A stretch of DNA of 64,000 nt from contig NZ_PGVH01000040.1 in assembly GCF_004168585.1 (NCBI RefSeq), positions 92,047 to 156,046 of the forward strand, given 5' to 3'. The DNA comes from Shewanella sp. OPT22. GTDB taxonomy: Bacteria > Pseudomonadota > Gammaproteobacteria > Enterobacterales > Shewanellaceae. Below are positions 30,521 to 40,666 of this stretch, piece after piece (positions within the stretch are counted from its first letter, which is position 1; each line of letters starts with the position of its first letter). Under the pieces are notes generated by a model. It was not told where the DNA came from. It was given only the letters and a program-made list of their open reading frames with translations, and did no database searches. The translations under genes were made by a program, and so were the position numbers.

Positions 30521-33286
30521 TTAAAACACAAAACCTCCAAATCCACCTCCGCCACCTAATCCTCCTCCTAGACCACCTAAACCACCTAAACCACCTCCGC
30601 AGTGGTGATGACCATGGCAAACAGGAGTCAAAGCTGCTTGTGTTAGAAGTAGGTTAGCTGCACCATTATTAGTGAATGGAATAGTACCAGGTATATGAGG
30701 AAAATCACTTCCAGATGCTCCTCCACTGTATGATGCACCAGAAGAAGACGAACGGTAAACTGGTCTTGGTTTAAATCTTGGGTAAGCTTTTTCTAACTCT
30801 GACACCATTTCAGTACGTTCAAATTGCTTAGCAAGCTGATAAACATTTTTAGTGCCTTTTAAATAGGTGTTAGAATAATTATACCCACCAGCTTCAATAA
30901 TAAATTTAAAAATATCAGTGTTCCCTTGCTCTATAGCATGATGAAGCAGCGTGAAACCTTTAGCATCAACGTAATTGATGTTTGCATCTTCTTTAAGCAA
31001 ATATTTAAAAGCATCAAGGTTATTGGTTTTAACAGCCTCCATCGCTAATTTATTAACTTTTCCTTTACTGACATAATCACTGAGCGTTTTTTCAGGTAAC
31101 ATTTCTGAAAATTCGATAACAGTTTGCAAAGAAAGGTCGTGATGTACTAAGCATTTAATTTCTTTTGCCTGTAAGACTTTAATTAACTCAGTGCATTGCA
31201 CATCAGAGGAGACCAAAGGCTCTAATAGAAATAATTCCGTCTTAGATTCAGTCCGGTTAAGTTGTTTAACTAAAGCAGCTTCATCAATGGTTACTGGTAA
31301 ATCCCGTCTAACTCTCTCAGCCCATGCTTCTCTTAATGAATTAATTAAATCAAGGGCATTCTCATCCCCAAGTAGTGCAAGCTCAGAAGTAAAGCTTGAT
31401 ATGAACTCAAATAGCTTCTCTTGTGTTTCAAGCTTTGGCAGCGAGCCACACATACTCGCTATGAATGCAATTTTTAATCTTTCAGTTTTGAACATTACAC
31501 TTAGTGGTTGCTGATACATTTTCACCAAATGGCTTACAGGTATTCCAGTTGGCTTATAAAACTCTGACAGTCGCTGCAAATAGACATCAAAAAAATCGAC
31601 TAAATGCTTTTCATCACCATGTTTTAACACCGAATCACTAAAAACAGCCAATAACTCCTCTTCTGTTTCAAGTTTCTCAAGATGTTTTTTAAAAGCGTTT
31701 TGACTTGCTAATTCATAAACTTGCTTGAATTGTTCTTTATGCCATCGAACTTGGAAATGTTTCTCATATATAGGCTGATAAGAGCATGGGTTCTCCCCTA
31801 TAACCTGCTCTAAACGTTTTTGAAATAAATCTCTTCTTTTTATTGAAAGGTTAGTATCACCACCTTCAGGCCATAGCATCGAAATATCTGAGTCCTTTAA
31901 CTCGTCCAACGCTTCAAATGTCATCAAATCTCTAAATTGAACTTCCATTTTAATTCCTGAAATAAAATCATTAAACGGAACTTCAGTAATTCGGTCTTCA
32001 GAAAAAATTTGTAGCTCAGGTATAGATTTTTGGGCTATCAACTGCTCAATTCTTTGTTGCAAGCTTTTCTTTAACTGCCATGCAACGCATTTAGGAAATT
32101 GAGTTTCATCAGCTAAATAGCGTTCTTTAAAGTTGATACAGCTCTTGAGATCTATAACTTGCTCAATATGCTGTAATCCGAGCAGCAACTTTTTATCTGC
32201 AGATAAGCTTTTGATACAGACATTGCTCATTTGACTAAGGTTGGGAGAATATGTGGCTCCACGGCTATCAGAGACTTGCAATCTTAAGCCATGCTTTGTC
32301 ATAAGATGTAGTTCGCCTTCAACTCTTTCCGTTGCTCTTGCTCTATGGTCTCTAAATGACAAATAAACTTGGTAACCGTGAACATTCGTTTCCGGTTCTG
32401 CTTGTTCACCTTCTATATCAGATTTAGCAGGGAGAAAGTGATCGATTAAAGTCACTCTATATTGATCTTTTAACTGCCCACTTTTCAGTTCATCACCACT
32501 GGTTACCAACTTTAGTGACTCAGAACTATTGCGTAACGATGTGCAATCTAAAGCTACTGATTTATCTAACACATCATTTTCTAGCTGTTCAGCTAGATAT
32601 CCTATTTGCTGTGTTGCGCTGCATAGAATACTTACACATTCTACAAAGCTATCTTTTTCTCCAGAAAGAAATTTGGGGCTGAGACTGAGTATATTCGGAC
32701 GGAACTTTACTTGGGTAAGGTCAAACCCTACTTCTTGTGCTACCAATTTTTTCAATTCATAGCAGTGATATTCAGTTAAAGGTGCAGAACCTCTCTCTAA
32801 TCTAGTAGCTTTGATAAAATGAATTGACTCATCAAGAAGTTGATTAAGTAACTTTTGATGTAACTGTCGCTGTTGCTGGCCTGACTTAGCCATTTTAAGA
32901 GCAAAAATAGCCGACAAACATGTGCTGCGATCAAGCACAGTATCCTGTAAATTTAGTGATACTTGCCTGATAGCTAGAAGCTTTGCTTCTTTTGAAATGG
33001 ATTCATCATTGAATAACTCTAAGAAGCTTTCCAATTCAGCCTTTATTGTTTCCTCTCTTAACCCATCATCATTAAAGCTAACCCTCAGATCTTCAAGGTA
33101 ATCAAATAAGAGTCCTACCCTATATTGGTCAGATTTTTTTGCTCCCACAAGCTTTAACGTTGCAAATGTTTTCTCCTTTATATCTGAATTAGGATGTACA
33201 CTCTCCTGTAGTTGAGAGAAATCATCAAGCTTTAACCAATGATCACTCAACAAATTATTCACTGGCTGAATTTTTCCTGCGCTCAT
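30521..33286 (-). CDS. Large ankyrin-repeat protein with a Gly/His-rich C-terminus (921 aa)
   Basis: Residues 1 to about 740 are helical and unrecognised, without signal peptide or membrane segment. Around 745-850 are ankyrin repeats: NNLDAFKYLLKEDANINYVD, then AKGFTLLHHAIEQGNTDIFK. The end is low complexity: SSSGASYSGGASGSD, then CHGHHHCGGG and runs of GLGG/GGG. Such architectures occur among host-directed effectors of intracellular or sponge-associated gammaproteobacteria; that role is conjecture here, as no secretion genes are in the window. Monocistronic, with a long non-coding region upstream. Confidence 0.8.
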   Translation of the reverse strand: MSAGKIQPVNNLLSDHWLKLDDFSQLQESVHPNSDIKEKTFATLKLVGAKKSDQYRVGLLFDYLEDLRVSFNDDGLREETIKAELESFLELFNDESISKEAKLLAIRQVSLNLQDTVLDRSTCLSAIFALKMAKSGQQQRQLHQKLLNQLLDESIHFIKATRLERGSAPLTEYHCYELKKLVAQEVGFDLTQVKFRPNILSLSPKFLSGEKDSFVECVSILCSATQQIGYLAEQLENDVLDKSVALDCTSLRNSSESLKLVTSGDELKSGQLKDQYRVTLIDHFLPAKSDIEGEQAEPETNVHGYQVYLSFRDHRARATERVEGELHLMTKHGLRLQVSDSRGATYSPNLSQMSNVCIKSLSADKKLLLGLQHIEQVIDLKSCINFKERYLADETQFPKCVAWQLKKSLQQRIEQLIAQKSIPELQIFSEDRITEVPFNDFISGIKMEVQFRDLMTFEALDELKDSDISMLWPEGGDTNLSIKRRDLFQKRLEQVIGENPCSYQPIYEKHFQVRWHKEQFKQVYELASQNAFKKHLEKLETEEELLAVFSDSVLKHGDEKHLVDFFDVYLQRLSEFYKPTGIPVSHLVKMYQQPLSVMFKTERLKIAFIASMCGSLPKLETQEKLFEFISSFTSELALLGDENALDLINSLREAWAERVRRDLPVTIDEAALVKQLNRTESKTELFLLEPLVSSDVQCTELIKVLQAKEIKCLVHHDLSLQTVIEFSEMLPEKTLSDYVSKGKVNKLAMEAVKTNNLDAFKYLLKEDANINYVDAKGFTLLHHAIEQGNTDIFKFIIEAGGYNYSNTYLKGTKNVYQLAKQFERTEMVSELEKAYPRFKPRPVYRSSSSGASYSGGASGSDFPHIPGTIPFTNNGAANLLLTQAALTPVCHGHHHCGGGLGGLGGLGGGLGGGGGFGGFVF

Positions 33287-33996
33287 AACCTATACCTCAT
33301 TTCAAATTGCTGTTGAAATTGATGTTCGTTTAGCTCAGTTTTTGAAAATTCAGTTCATTATATTTTCTTTGATAACTTTGTGAAGTTAACGAGGTAAAGC
33401 AGCTTTATCTAATTGTTCTACATATAAAATAAATGATTAACAAATGTTATTGAGAAAGTTTTATTAAGAAATATACATCTTACTCTTTGTTACACTTAAT
33501 TTTAATGATTAAATAGCACAAAGAAACAGCACCTTACTTAATATCAACTTAGTATTTTTAGTACTTAAGCCATTAAAAATCTTATATCTAGGTATTATTT
33601 TCAGTTGTTGAACCAGCATTTTTAAAGTGAGAAACAAACTTTAAACCCTATGACTTAACAACAGTTATCAATCACTTAAGATTATGAACTTGAACATCTG
33701 TTTTTTTATCCCATTCCATTTATTTCCCGCTCCGCAACCTTTAACCCATCATTAATAATTACCTCTTGTGTTTCTCAGTTATAAAGAATCAATTCATTAT
33801 ATTTTTATCGAGAGTTTTGGGAAGTTAACAAGATAAAGTCAAGTAACCACTTGTTTTTGAATAATTTATTGGATAATTTTGAAGGAGTTGTTTTATTAAG
33901 AAATATACATCTTACATTTTGTTACACTTAAGAAAAAAGATAAAATAACAATCATAAACAATAACTTACAATTTGCCAACTTAGTTTTTTTAGTGC
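33287..33996. other. Non-coding region upstream of the ankyrin gene, containing a degraded duplication of the bioD end
   Basis: No gene. Most of it is one copy of a tandem duplication (33334-33773), whose other copy contains the real end of bioD. Very AT-rich. Confidence 0.75.
33334..33773 (-). repeat. Degraded copy of a roughly 435-bp tandem duplication, with a bioD 3' fragment
   Basis: TTATTAAGAAATATACATCT at 33461 recurs at 33893, and TTAACCCATCATTAATAATT at 33741 recurs at 34173, both with an offset of 432. The part at about 33590-33770 corresponds to the last 190 bases of bioD but has lost the reading frame. Confidence 0.85.
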
Positions 33997-34205
33997 TTAA
34001 TCTATTAAAAGGCTTATATCTAGATATTCACTCGCCAACTTAGCACTAGTACTTTTTAAATGCGGGACAAAACCTAGAAACGGTGATTTAATCATATTTT
34101 TCAAGCTATTAAGATTTTCATCTTGTACATTCATATTTTCATCAACGCCATTTGCAACCCACCCAGCAATCTTTAACCCATCATTAATAATTGCCTCTTG
34201 TGTGA
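33774..34205 (-). repeat. Second copy of the tandem duplication (with the intact bioD end)
   Basis: Partner of 33334-33773. CTCAGT at 33774 matches 33334, and the offset drifts from 440 to 432 through small indels. Confidence 0.85.
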
Positions 34206-34719
34206 GTATCGCATGGTTTAAACAGCCTAATTTCATACCAACAACTAAAATCACAGGCCATTTTTGTTCAGAGATAACGTCAGAAAGGAAATCTTTATCA
34301 TTTAAAGGTAAGCGCCAGCCACCAGCACCTTCTACCAGAGTGAAATCGGCATATCTCCATATATCCCTATTTATATATTGCTTTACGCTGTTACTTGATA
34401 ACTCAAAATCGATTTGTTTTGCTGCGATATGCGGTGCAATTGCGGGTTCAAAGCTAATTGGGTTTACTACTTCATAGGGTAATTTTTTAGTTGAATTAGC
34501 CATCAAAGACAGTGCATCACTGTTTCGCAAACCTTGATCTGTTCTCTCACAGCCGGATGCAATCGGTTTAAAACCTGCAACAGTCTTATTCTGACCCGTT
34601 GTTGAGTAGTATTCAGCAACAGCCGATAAAATAGCTGAACTTACGAACGTTTTACCACTGTCTGTATCAGTGCCTGTAACAAAGTAATGCGCAGATTGAG
34701 ACGATTTTATACTAGACAC
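33997..34719 (-). CDS. bioD: Dethiobiotin synthetase (240 aa)
   Basis: P-loop TGTDTDSGKTFVSS (about residues 14-27), KPIASGCERT (substrate lysine region) and VEGAGGWRLPL (about 123-133). It forms the ureido ring of dethiobiotin from DAPA, CO2 and ATP. Last gene of bioB-F-C-D, two bases after bioC. Its 3' end has been tandemly duplicated downstream. Confidence 0.97.
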   Translation of the reverse strand: MSSIKSSQSAHYFVTGTDTDSGKTFVSSAILSAVAEYYSTTGQNKTVAGFKPIASGCERTDQGLRNSDALSLMANSTKKLPYEVVNPISFEPAIAPHIAAKQIDFELSSNSVKQYINRDIWRYADFTLVEGAGGWRLPLNDKDFLSDVISEQKWPVILVVGMKLGCLNHAILTQEAIINDGLKIAGWVANGVDENMNVQDENLNSLKNMIKSPFLGFVPHLKSTSAKLASEYLDISLLID

Positions 34720-34721
34720 AG

Positions 34722-35507
34722 TTACCCCAGCTTTTTGGCTCTGATTTGAACAATATTGTAAGTCAGAGGTAAACCTTTATTAGTTCTCAGAGCTTCAGCC
34801 TGCTCAACAAGATTTAACCAATGCTGTTTACCCTTAAGAGACTTGTTAAAATTGCCTCCCACCGTAGTTTTAACGGCTGAAGCGCCAACACCTTTGATTG
34901 AATACAATAACGACTTTAAGTCATCAAAATAAATAATCTCACGACGAACTTGGCACTCAAGCTCGCTCCAGAAGTTATTTTCAAAAGCGGCCTGAAACTC
35001 ACTAACCGTATTAAATTGATTAGCCTTCAGACCAAGTTTAGATAATTCAGGCAAACTATTGGCTGCCACCAGTGATATGGCGATTTCACCTTCGGGTTTA
35101 AGAATACGATTCAGCTCAGCCGTCACAGCAAAGAAGTCATCACACCACTGCAACGCTAAGTTTGAAATCACGCAATCAAAACTTTCATCCTGCAAAGGTA
35201 ATTTGGCTGCGTCACCATTTATCGCTTTATAGTCAGGAAAATTTTCACGTAATTCGTCGAGCATGCCCAGTGCAATATCCACGCACACTACATTTTTTGC
35301 TGCGGTGCTGTAATGAGTACCTGGGCCAGCACCAAGATCCAAGACCTGACCTGACAGCTCAATGGATTTTTTAAGCTTATTCGAGCATCTATTTTGCAAC
35401 TCGCTGTACTTTCGATAATGTCTAGATGCTCTAGAGAAAGTATCGCCAATTAAATTCGTATCTCGATTAACCCCTTTGATTTGCTGTAGACACCTTTCAG
35501 CCAGCAT
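34722..35507 (-). CDS. bioC: Malonyl-ACP O-methyltransferase (261 aa)
   Basis: A class I SAM methyltransferase: VLDLGAGPGTHYS (about residues 56-68), INGDAAKLPLQDESFDCVIS (about 94-113) and NRILKPEGEIAISLV. It methylates malonyl-ACP to prime pimelate synthesis. Overlaps the end of bioF by 11 bp, implying coupled translation. Confidence 0.95.
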   Translation of the reverse strand: MLAERCLQQIKGVNRDTNLIGDTFSRASRHYRKYSELQNRCSNKLKKSIELSGQVLDLGAGPGTHYSTAAKNVVCVDIALGMLDELRENFPDYKAINGDAAKLPLQDESFDCVISNLALQWCDDFFAVTAELNRILKPEGEIAISLVAANSLPELSKLGLKANQFNTVSEFQAAFENNFWSELECQVRREIIYFDDLKSLLYSIKGVGASAVKTTVGGNFNKSLKGKQHWLNLVEQAEALRTNKGLPLTYNIVQIRAKKLG

Positions 35508-36684
35508 AATGACCTCCAGATTTACATAAATTGAGTTGTTCTAAGACATTTGAAAGAGCAGTAACACAGGACTCTATTTGCAACTGACTATGGGAAGCCG
35601 TAATCGTAATTCTCAGTCTATCTGTTCCTTTTGGTACGGTAGGTGTTCTAATTGCACCGCACCAAACACCATGCGATTTCAGTTCGTCGGCAACATGCAA
35701 AGTAAATTTAGGATCACCAATTACAACACCTTGAATGGGTGTTTCTGAATCCGTTAACTGAATACCTCTACTTTTCGCTAGTTCTCTGAACCGTTTAATA
35801 TTGTTTTGAAGTTTATTATTGAGCTGCGTATCAGTACATACTTTTTTGACTGCGGCTAGTGCAACAGCCGCATTTAACGGCGATAACCCTGTTGAGTAAA
35901 TATAATCTCTTGAATGATTCACTAAATAATCGATAAGTATCTGAGGGCCCAAAACCGCAGCCCCCTGGCAACCCAAAGCTTTACCAAAAGTCACTATTTG
36001 CACATTTGCTATTTGTGAAGTCACCGCTGAATTTTGATTCAGCACACCAAACCCATGAGCATCATCAACTATCAAAGCAACGTCATATTTGTTACAAAGT
36101 TCAGATAGTTTACTAAGCGGTGCTTTATCTCCATCCATGCTAAAAACAGATTCTGTGAACAATGCAGTTACTTCAGAAGTACTTAGCCATTTTTCAACCT
36201 GGGCGATATCGTTGTGAACATATCGCTTGAAACGGACACCAGAGTGACGTAACCCATCAATGATTGAAGCGTGGACGAGTTTATCTGCGATAACATAATC
36301 ACTCTTATCCAGAAGCCCCGTAATCAAACCATGATTTGCACTAAAGCCAGAGCTAAATAAAATAGCGGCTTCATGCCCTGTTACCTTACAAAGCTCTTGT
36401 TCAAGTTCTCTATGAATATCTTGATATCCAGTGACAATTGGGGACGCACCACTTCCAACAGCAAGCGTATGTGAAGCGGAATCCAATGCTTCAGCTTCAT
36501 TATATTGAGAGGCTAATCCTAGGTAATCATTACTGCTGAAATTGATGTATCGCTTGTTATCAACAGTAATGGTGCCATCAGCGCTTTGCTGACTACACTC
36601 AACAACGTTACGCTGTCTGAGCAAGGATTGTTCAGCTAAAGATGCAAGCTTACTCTCAATTTTGTTGTGCAACAATTGAGGCAT
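35497..36684 (-). CDS. bioF: 8-amino-7-oxononanoate synthase (395 aa)
   Basis: A PLP enzyme of the alpha-oxoamine synthase group: FSSNDYLGLAS (about residues 48-58), GSGASPIVTGY, VDDAHGFGVL (about 206-215) and the Schiff-base Lys in TFGKALGCQGA. It joins pimeloyl-ACP and alanine. Three bases after bioB. Confidence 0.97.
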   Translation of the reverse strand: MPQLLHNKIESKLASLAEQSLLRQRNVVECSQQSADGTITVDNKRYINFSSNDYLGLASQYNEAEALDSASHTLAVGSGASPIVTGYQDIHRELEQELCKVTGHEAAILFSSGFSANHGLITGLLDKSDYVIADKLVHASIIDGLRHSGVRFKRYVHNDIAQVEKWLSTSEVTALFTESVFSMDGDKAPLSKLSELCNKYDVALIVDDAHGFGVLNQNSAVTSQIANVQIVTFGKALGCQGAAVLGPQILIDYLVNHSRDYIYSTGLSPLNAAVALAAVKKVCTDTQLNNKLQNNIKRFRELAKSRGIQLTDSETPIQGVVIGDPKFTLHVADELKSHGVWCGAIRTPTVPKGTDRLRITITASHSQLQIESCVTALSNVLEQLNLCKSGGHYAG

Positions 36685-36687
36685 AAA

Positions 36688-37740
36688 TTACAACGCACTC
36701 GCATCGTAAAACTGTGAAGTTGCTTTGCTGTGTTGAGCCGATGCTTTATCGATCATTTTCGATTCTTGTTCAATTTTAGCCGCAACACCTTGCTCAGGTT
36801 TTAGACCTAACCGTCTGAATAAACTCATATCATCATTTTCTTCAGGGTTTGGCGTAGTCAACAATTTACAACCATAGAAAATTGAATTTGCGCCAGCAAA
36901 GAAACACATCGCTTGCAGTTCGTCAGTCATGTTTTCACGACCAGCGGATAAACGGACACGAGATTGCGGCATAATGATGCGAGCAACCGCAATGGTGCGA
37001 ACAAATTCAATTGGGTCTAAGTCATCGATTTTCTCAAACGGTGTACCTGCCACTTTTACCAACATATTGATGGGTACAGATTCTGGATGTTTCTCTAAAT
37101 TAGCCAACTGTTGCAGTAGTCCAGCTCTATCTTTGGCGTGTTCACCCATACCCACAATACCACCAGAGCATACTTTCATACCTGATGCACGAACATTACT
37201 TAAGGTATCGATACGATTTTGATAGGTACGAGTAGTAATAACGTCACCATAATATTCTGGTGAAGTATCAAGGTTATGGTTGTAATAATCTAAACCTGCA
37301 TCAGCAAGCTCACTCGCTTGATCCGGAGACAGCATACCCAAAGTCATGCAGGTTTCCATGCCCATAGATTTAACCTCTCTAACCATTTTGGTTAGATAAG
37401 GCATATCACGCTCTTTTGGGTTACGCCAAGCGGCGCCCATACAAAAACGCGTTGCACCTGCTGATTGAGCACTTTTTGCTTCGGTTAACACGGTTTCCAT
37501 CGCCAGTAAGCGTTCTTTTTCTAGACCAGTATCGTAACGTGCGCTTTGAGGGCAGTATTTACAATCTTCAGGGCAAGCACCTGTTTTGATCGATAACAAG
37601 CGACTGATTTGAACTTCATTTGGATCAAAATGTTCTCTATGAACCGTATGAGCTTTAAAAAGCAGGTCATTCATAGGAAGCTCGAATAACGCCTCAATTT
37701 CAGACTTTTTCCAGTCGTTACGGCATTGGAGCTGCGACAT
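36688..37740 (-). CDS. bioB: Biotin synthase (350 aa)
   Basis: A radical-SAM enzyme with [14 protein letters not shown] (CxxxCxxC around residues 53-60) and the cluster-ligand and substrate regions CMGAAWRNP and [10 protein letters not shown]. It inserts sulfur into dethiobiotin. First gene of the - strand biotin operon, divergent from bioA across a 98-bp control region. Confidence 0.98.
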   Translation of the reverse strand: MSQLQCRNDWKKSEIEALFELPMNDLLFKAHTVHREHFDPNEVQISRLLSIKTGACPEDCKYCPQSARYDTGLEKERLLAMETVLTEAKSAQSAGATRFCMGAAWRNPKERDMPYLTKMVREVKSMGMETCMTLGMLSPDQASELADAGLDYYNHNLDTSPEYYGDVITTRTYQNRIDTLSNVRASGMKVCSGGIVGMGEHAKDRAGLLQQLANLEKHPESVPINMLVKVAGTPFEKIDDLDPIEFVRTIAVARIIMPQSRVRLSAGRENMTDELQAMCFFAGANSIFYGCKLLTTPNPEENDDMSLFRRLGLKPEQGVAAKIEQESKMIDKASAQHSKATSQFYDASAL

Positions 37741-37794
37741 AATTTATCCTTTAATTTCAATAAAACTTTGGCTAGGATAGCCACACACAGTGCG

Positions 37795-37827
37795 CTGTCA
37801 ACGCCAACCAGTTTATTAGTTTTACAG
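37795..37827. promoter_or_regulatory. Putative BirA operator between bioB and bioA
   Basis: CTGTCAACG, 15 bases, GTTTTACAG, resembling the BirA box TTGTAAACC-N15-GGTTTACAA with the same spacing. It lies in the divergent bioB/bioA region, where the biotin repressor binds in enterobacteria. Confidence 0.65.
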
Positions 37828-37838
37828 GTGATTAAAAT

Positions 37839-39185
37839 ATGAGCAGAAGTAAAGCATTGCTAGAAGATAATTTAGATTATGCGTTCGATGAACAGCATAT
37901 CTGGCACCCTTACACTTCGATGAAGCACCCTTTCCCTATGTTGGGCATAAAATCTGCCGATGGGTGTGAACTCATCACTGAAGATGGGAAGCGCCTTGTA
38001 GATGGAACAAGCTCTTGGTGGTCATGCGTTCACGGTTACAATCACCCGGTTTTAATTTCTGCAATGGAAAAGCAACTTCACCAGCTTCCTCATGTTATGT
38101 TCGGTGGTATTACTCACGAACCTGCAATTGAACTCGCCAAAAAGCTCGTAACAATGACTTGCCCTGAACTGACAAAAGTCTTTTTCGCTGATTCAGGTTC
38201 TATTGCTGTAGAAGTAGCCATGAAAATGGCATTGCAATACTGGCAAGGTAAAAATAGTCCAAATAAACAAAAGATTGCCACGATTAAGCGTGGGTATCAT
38301 GGCGATACGTTTGCAGCTATGAGTGTGTGTGATCCTGATAATGGTATGCACACGATGTTTGGTACATCCGTGGTTAAACAAGTTTTTGCGCCTTCTCCGA
38401 CCTCTGCATTTGATGCTTCAAATGTTGAATCAGATTTAGCAGATTTGAGAGCAACTTTTGAAACGCATCATCATCAACTTGCTGCGTTTATTATTGAACC
38501 AATCATGCAGGGCGCAGGTGGCATGTATTTTTATAGTCCTGAGTACTTAAAAGGTGTTCGTGTATTGTGCGACGAATTCAATATCCTGTTAATTATTGAT
38601 GAAATTGCGACTGGCTTTGGACGTTTAGGGAAATTATTTGCATACGAGTTTGCCAATATTGCACCAGACTTAATGTGCGTAGGTAAAGCGTTAACAGGTG
38701 GTTACATTAGCTTAGCTGCCACAATGTGTAGCGATAATGTTGCGCAAGGTATTTCAGATTCACCCGCTGGCGTATTCATGCATGGCCCGACGTTTATGGG
38801 AAACCCTTTGGCCTGCGCCGCAGCAAATGCTAGCTTAGAACTCATTGCAAAAAATGATTGGCAACATCAAATTCCTGCTATTGAGGTGCAAATGCAGCAA
38901 GATCTTAAAGGGATTGAAAAGCTAGACGTTGTGAATGATGTCAGAGTACTTGGAGCCGTTGCTGTTATCGAAATTGACCACTCGCTGAATGCCGCTCAGT
39001 TACAACCACTGTTTACTGAACAAGGCGTGTGGATTAGGGTGTTTGGTCATGTGATTTATATTATGCCACCTTATAATATTTCATCACAGCAGCTTACTAA
39101 GCTCACTACTGCAATGAAATCTGTGGCTGAGTTTATAAATCGTTCAGAAAATAAAACCGAATCTACTTTCTTAAGTCACGGTTAA
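37839..39185 (+). CDS. bioA: Adenosylmethionine-8-amino-7-oxononanoate aminotransferase (448 aa)
   Basis: A class III PLP aminotransferase: HIWHPYTSMKHP near the N-terminus, DGTSSWWSCVHGYNHP, IDEIATGFGRLGKLFA (about residues 255-270) and the PLP Lys in VGKALTGGY. It makes DAPA using SAM as amino donor. Divergent from bioB. The 3' end overlaps cobB (convergent) by 4 bp. Confidence 0.98.
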   Translation: MSRSKALLEDNLDYAFDEQHIWHPYTSMKHPFPMLGIKSADGCELITEDGKRLVDGTSSWWSCVHGYNHPVLISAMEKQLHQLPHVMFGGITHEPAIELAKKLVTMTCPELTKVFFADSGSIAVEVAMKMALQYWQGKNSPNKQKIATIKRGYHGDTFAAMSVCDPDNGMHTMFGTSVVKQVFAPSPTSAFDASNVESDLADLRATFETHHHQLAAFIIEPIMQGAGGMYFYSPEYLKGVRVLCDEFNILLIIDEIATGFGRLGKLFAYEFANIAPDLMCVGKALTGGYISLAATMCSDNVAQGISDSPAGVFMHGPTFMGNPLACAAANASLELIAKNDWQHQIPAIEVQMQQDLKGIEKLDVVNDVRVLGAVAVIEIDHSLNAAQLQPLFTEQGVWIRVFGHVIYIMPPYNISSQQLTKLTTAMKSVAEFINRSENKTESTFLSHG

Positions 39186-39910
39186 GCGAATTCCTCTTGC
39201 TCACTCAGAATCTGTTCCACTAGTTTGGGAACAGATTCCGTGGCACAACCTTCATATTGTTTGTCAAAAGCACCCGAATAGCATGGCGTTAGATTTACAT
39301 CGATTGTTTTTGCTCCGAATGCTTTAGCTAGTCGAACAAAACCCGCTGCGGGATAGACAGTGCCAGACGTGCCAATCGCAATAAACACATCGCATTCAGT
39401 TAATGCTCGTTCAATATGTCCCATTCCGAGTGGCATTTCGCCAAACCATACAATATGTGGCCTTAAACGATTTCCAGGAACACAGCAATGACACTTATTT
39501 TCAGCGGAAAAATCGCCTTGCATATAAAAACTTTGATGTGTGACAGGACAGCGTGCTTTTCTCAATTCACCGTGCATGTGGAGCACTTGTTTGTGTCCTG
39601 CACGCTCATGAAGATCATCAACATTCTGAGTGATGAGGAATAGCCGTCCTTCATGTTGCTGCTCTAGCTGGGCAATAGCAAAATGTGCAGCATTCGGTTC
39701 TGTATTTGAGTAATCGAGTTGAGCCCGCCTCTCATTATAAAAAGCTTCGACTAACTCGGGGTTTCGATCATAAGCTTCTGGTGTGGCAACATCCTCGACA
39801 GCATGCTGCTCCCATAAACCTTCCTGCGAACGAAATGTCTTTAAACCTGACGCAGCAGATATACCGGCACCAGTGAGCACTACGATATTGGCATTGCGGT
39901 AATTTTTCAT
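39182..39910 (-). CDS. cobB: Sir2-family NAD-dependent protein deacylase (242 aa)
   Basis: Sirtuin motifs GAGISAASGLKTFR (about residues 12-25), TQNVDDLHERAGH, HMHGEL and zinc ligands RCPVTHQS and CHCCVPG; the second cluster is slightly unusual (Cys-x-Cys-Cys). FYNERRAQ contains the Tyr and Arg associated with desuccinylase activity. ATG 39910 has an AAGGA site; the longer frame to 39931 does not. Confidence 0.95.
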   Translation of the reverse strand: MKNYRNANIVVLTGAGISAASGLKTFRSQEGLWEQHAVEDVATPEAYDRNPELVEAFYNERRAQLDYSNTEPNAAHFAIAQLEQQHEGRLFLITQNVDDLHERAGHKQVLHMHGELRKARCPVTHQSFYMQGDFSAENKCHCCVPGNRLRPHIVWFGEMPLGMGHIERALTECDVFIAIGTSGTVYPAAGFVRLAKAFGAKTIDVNLTPCYSGAFDKQYEGCATESVPKLVEQILSEQEEFA

Positions 39911-40193
39911 GGCGTTCCTTCTTATCACCATACTACTTTAGTGAAATGTGTTGTTATCCTTAACGCTTAATTGCTATAACTTTTACATACTACCATGTTG
40001 TTAATATGACAAAAAACCCTATACAAAGTATGTTTAATCCGTTGAATTAGTAGTCAAATTATCAGCTTCGTATAAAAAAACAACTGTTTTTAATCAACAA
40101 AGTTACTTTAAAGGTTTAAGTTTTAATATTCTGTCTTTATAATAATTTTTTACCATGGATGAACCGTATGGTTCTGCAATCAAGAGATTAGCG
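39911..40193. other. Intergenic region between cobB and fur
   Basis: Carries the divergent promoters of cobB and fur. Very AT-rich around 40075-40150. No gene or clear operator identified. Confidence 0.5.
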
Positions 40194-40622
40194 ATGACAG
40201 ATGGAAATCAAGCACTAAAAAAAGCCGGCTTAAAAGTCACTCTACCACGAGTCAAAATCCTAGAGTTGATGCAAGAACCTGAATGCCAACACATCAGTGC
40301 AGAAGACTTATACAAACGTTTACTAGAAATTGGCGAAGAAATCGGTTTAGCAACTGTTTATCGTGTATTAAACCAATTCGATGATGCAGGCATTGTTACT
40401 AGACATCATTTCGAAAGTGGTAAAGCTGTTTTTGAACTTTCAACGCAACACCATCACGATCACTTAGTTTGCCTAAGCTGCGGTAAAGTTATCGAATTCA
40501 CTGATGATGTCATTGAAAAGCGTCAAATCGAAATTGCAGAAAAACACAATATCAAACTGACCAACCACAGTTTATATCTCTATGGTCACAGCACTGGTGA
40601 AGAATGTAATCACGGTGACTAG
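40194..40622 (+). CDS. fur: Ferric uptake regulator Fur (142 aa)
   Basis: MTDGNQALKKAGLKVTLPRV start, winged HTH with GLATVYRVLNQFDDAGIV (about residues 49-66), metal ligands HHHDHLVCLSCGKVIEF (about 85-101) and a C-terminal His/Cys tail. It is the dimeric iron-sensing repressor. ATG 40194 gives the canonical length; the frame is open 13 codons further upstream, which is probably untranslated. Confidence 0.97.
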   Translation: MTDGNQALKKAGLKVTLPRVKILELMQEPECQHISAEDLYKRLLEIGEEIGLATVYRVLNQFDDAGIVTRHHFESGKAVFELSTQHHHDHLVCLSCGKVIEFTDDVIEKRQIEIAEKHNIKLTNHSLYLYGHSTGEECNHGD

Positions 40623-40636
40623 CTAATTTTTGAAGT

Positions 40637-40666
40637 AAAAAAGCCAGCATTAGCTGGCTTTTTTAT
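40637..40666. terminator. Bidirectional terminator between fur and the GNAT gene
   Basis: AAAAAAGCCAGC, loop ATTA, GCTGGCTTTTTT; functional for both converging genes. Confidence 0.92.

Noticed and set aside
33607..33620. GTTGTTGAACCAGC, also present at the left end of the IS91-type element (8911-8924)
   Set aside because: A 14-base match between two places in 64 kb can occur by chance, and nothing else IS-like lies near 33607.
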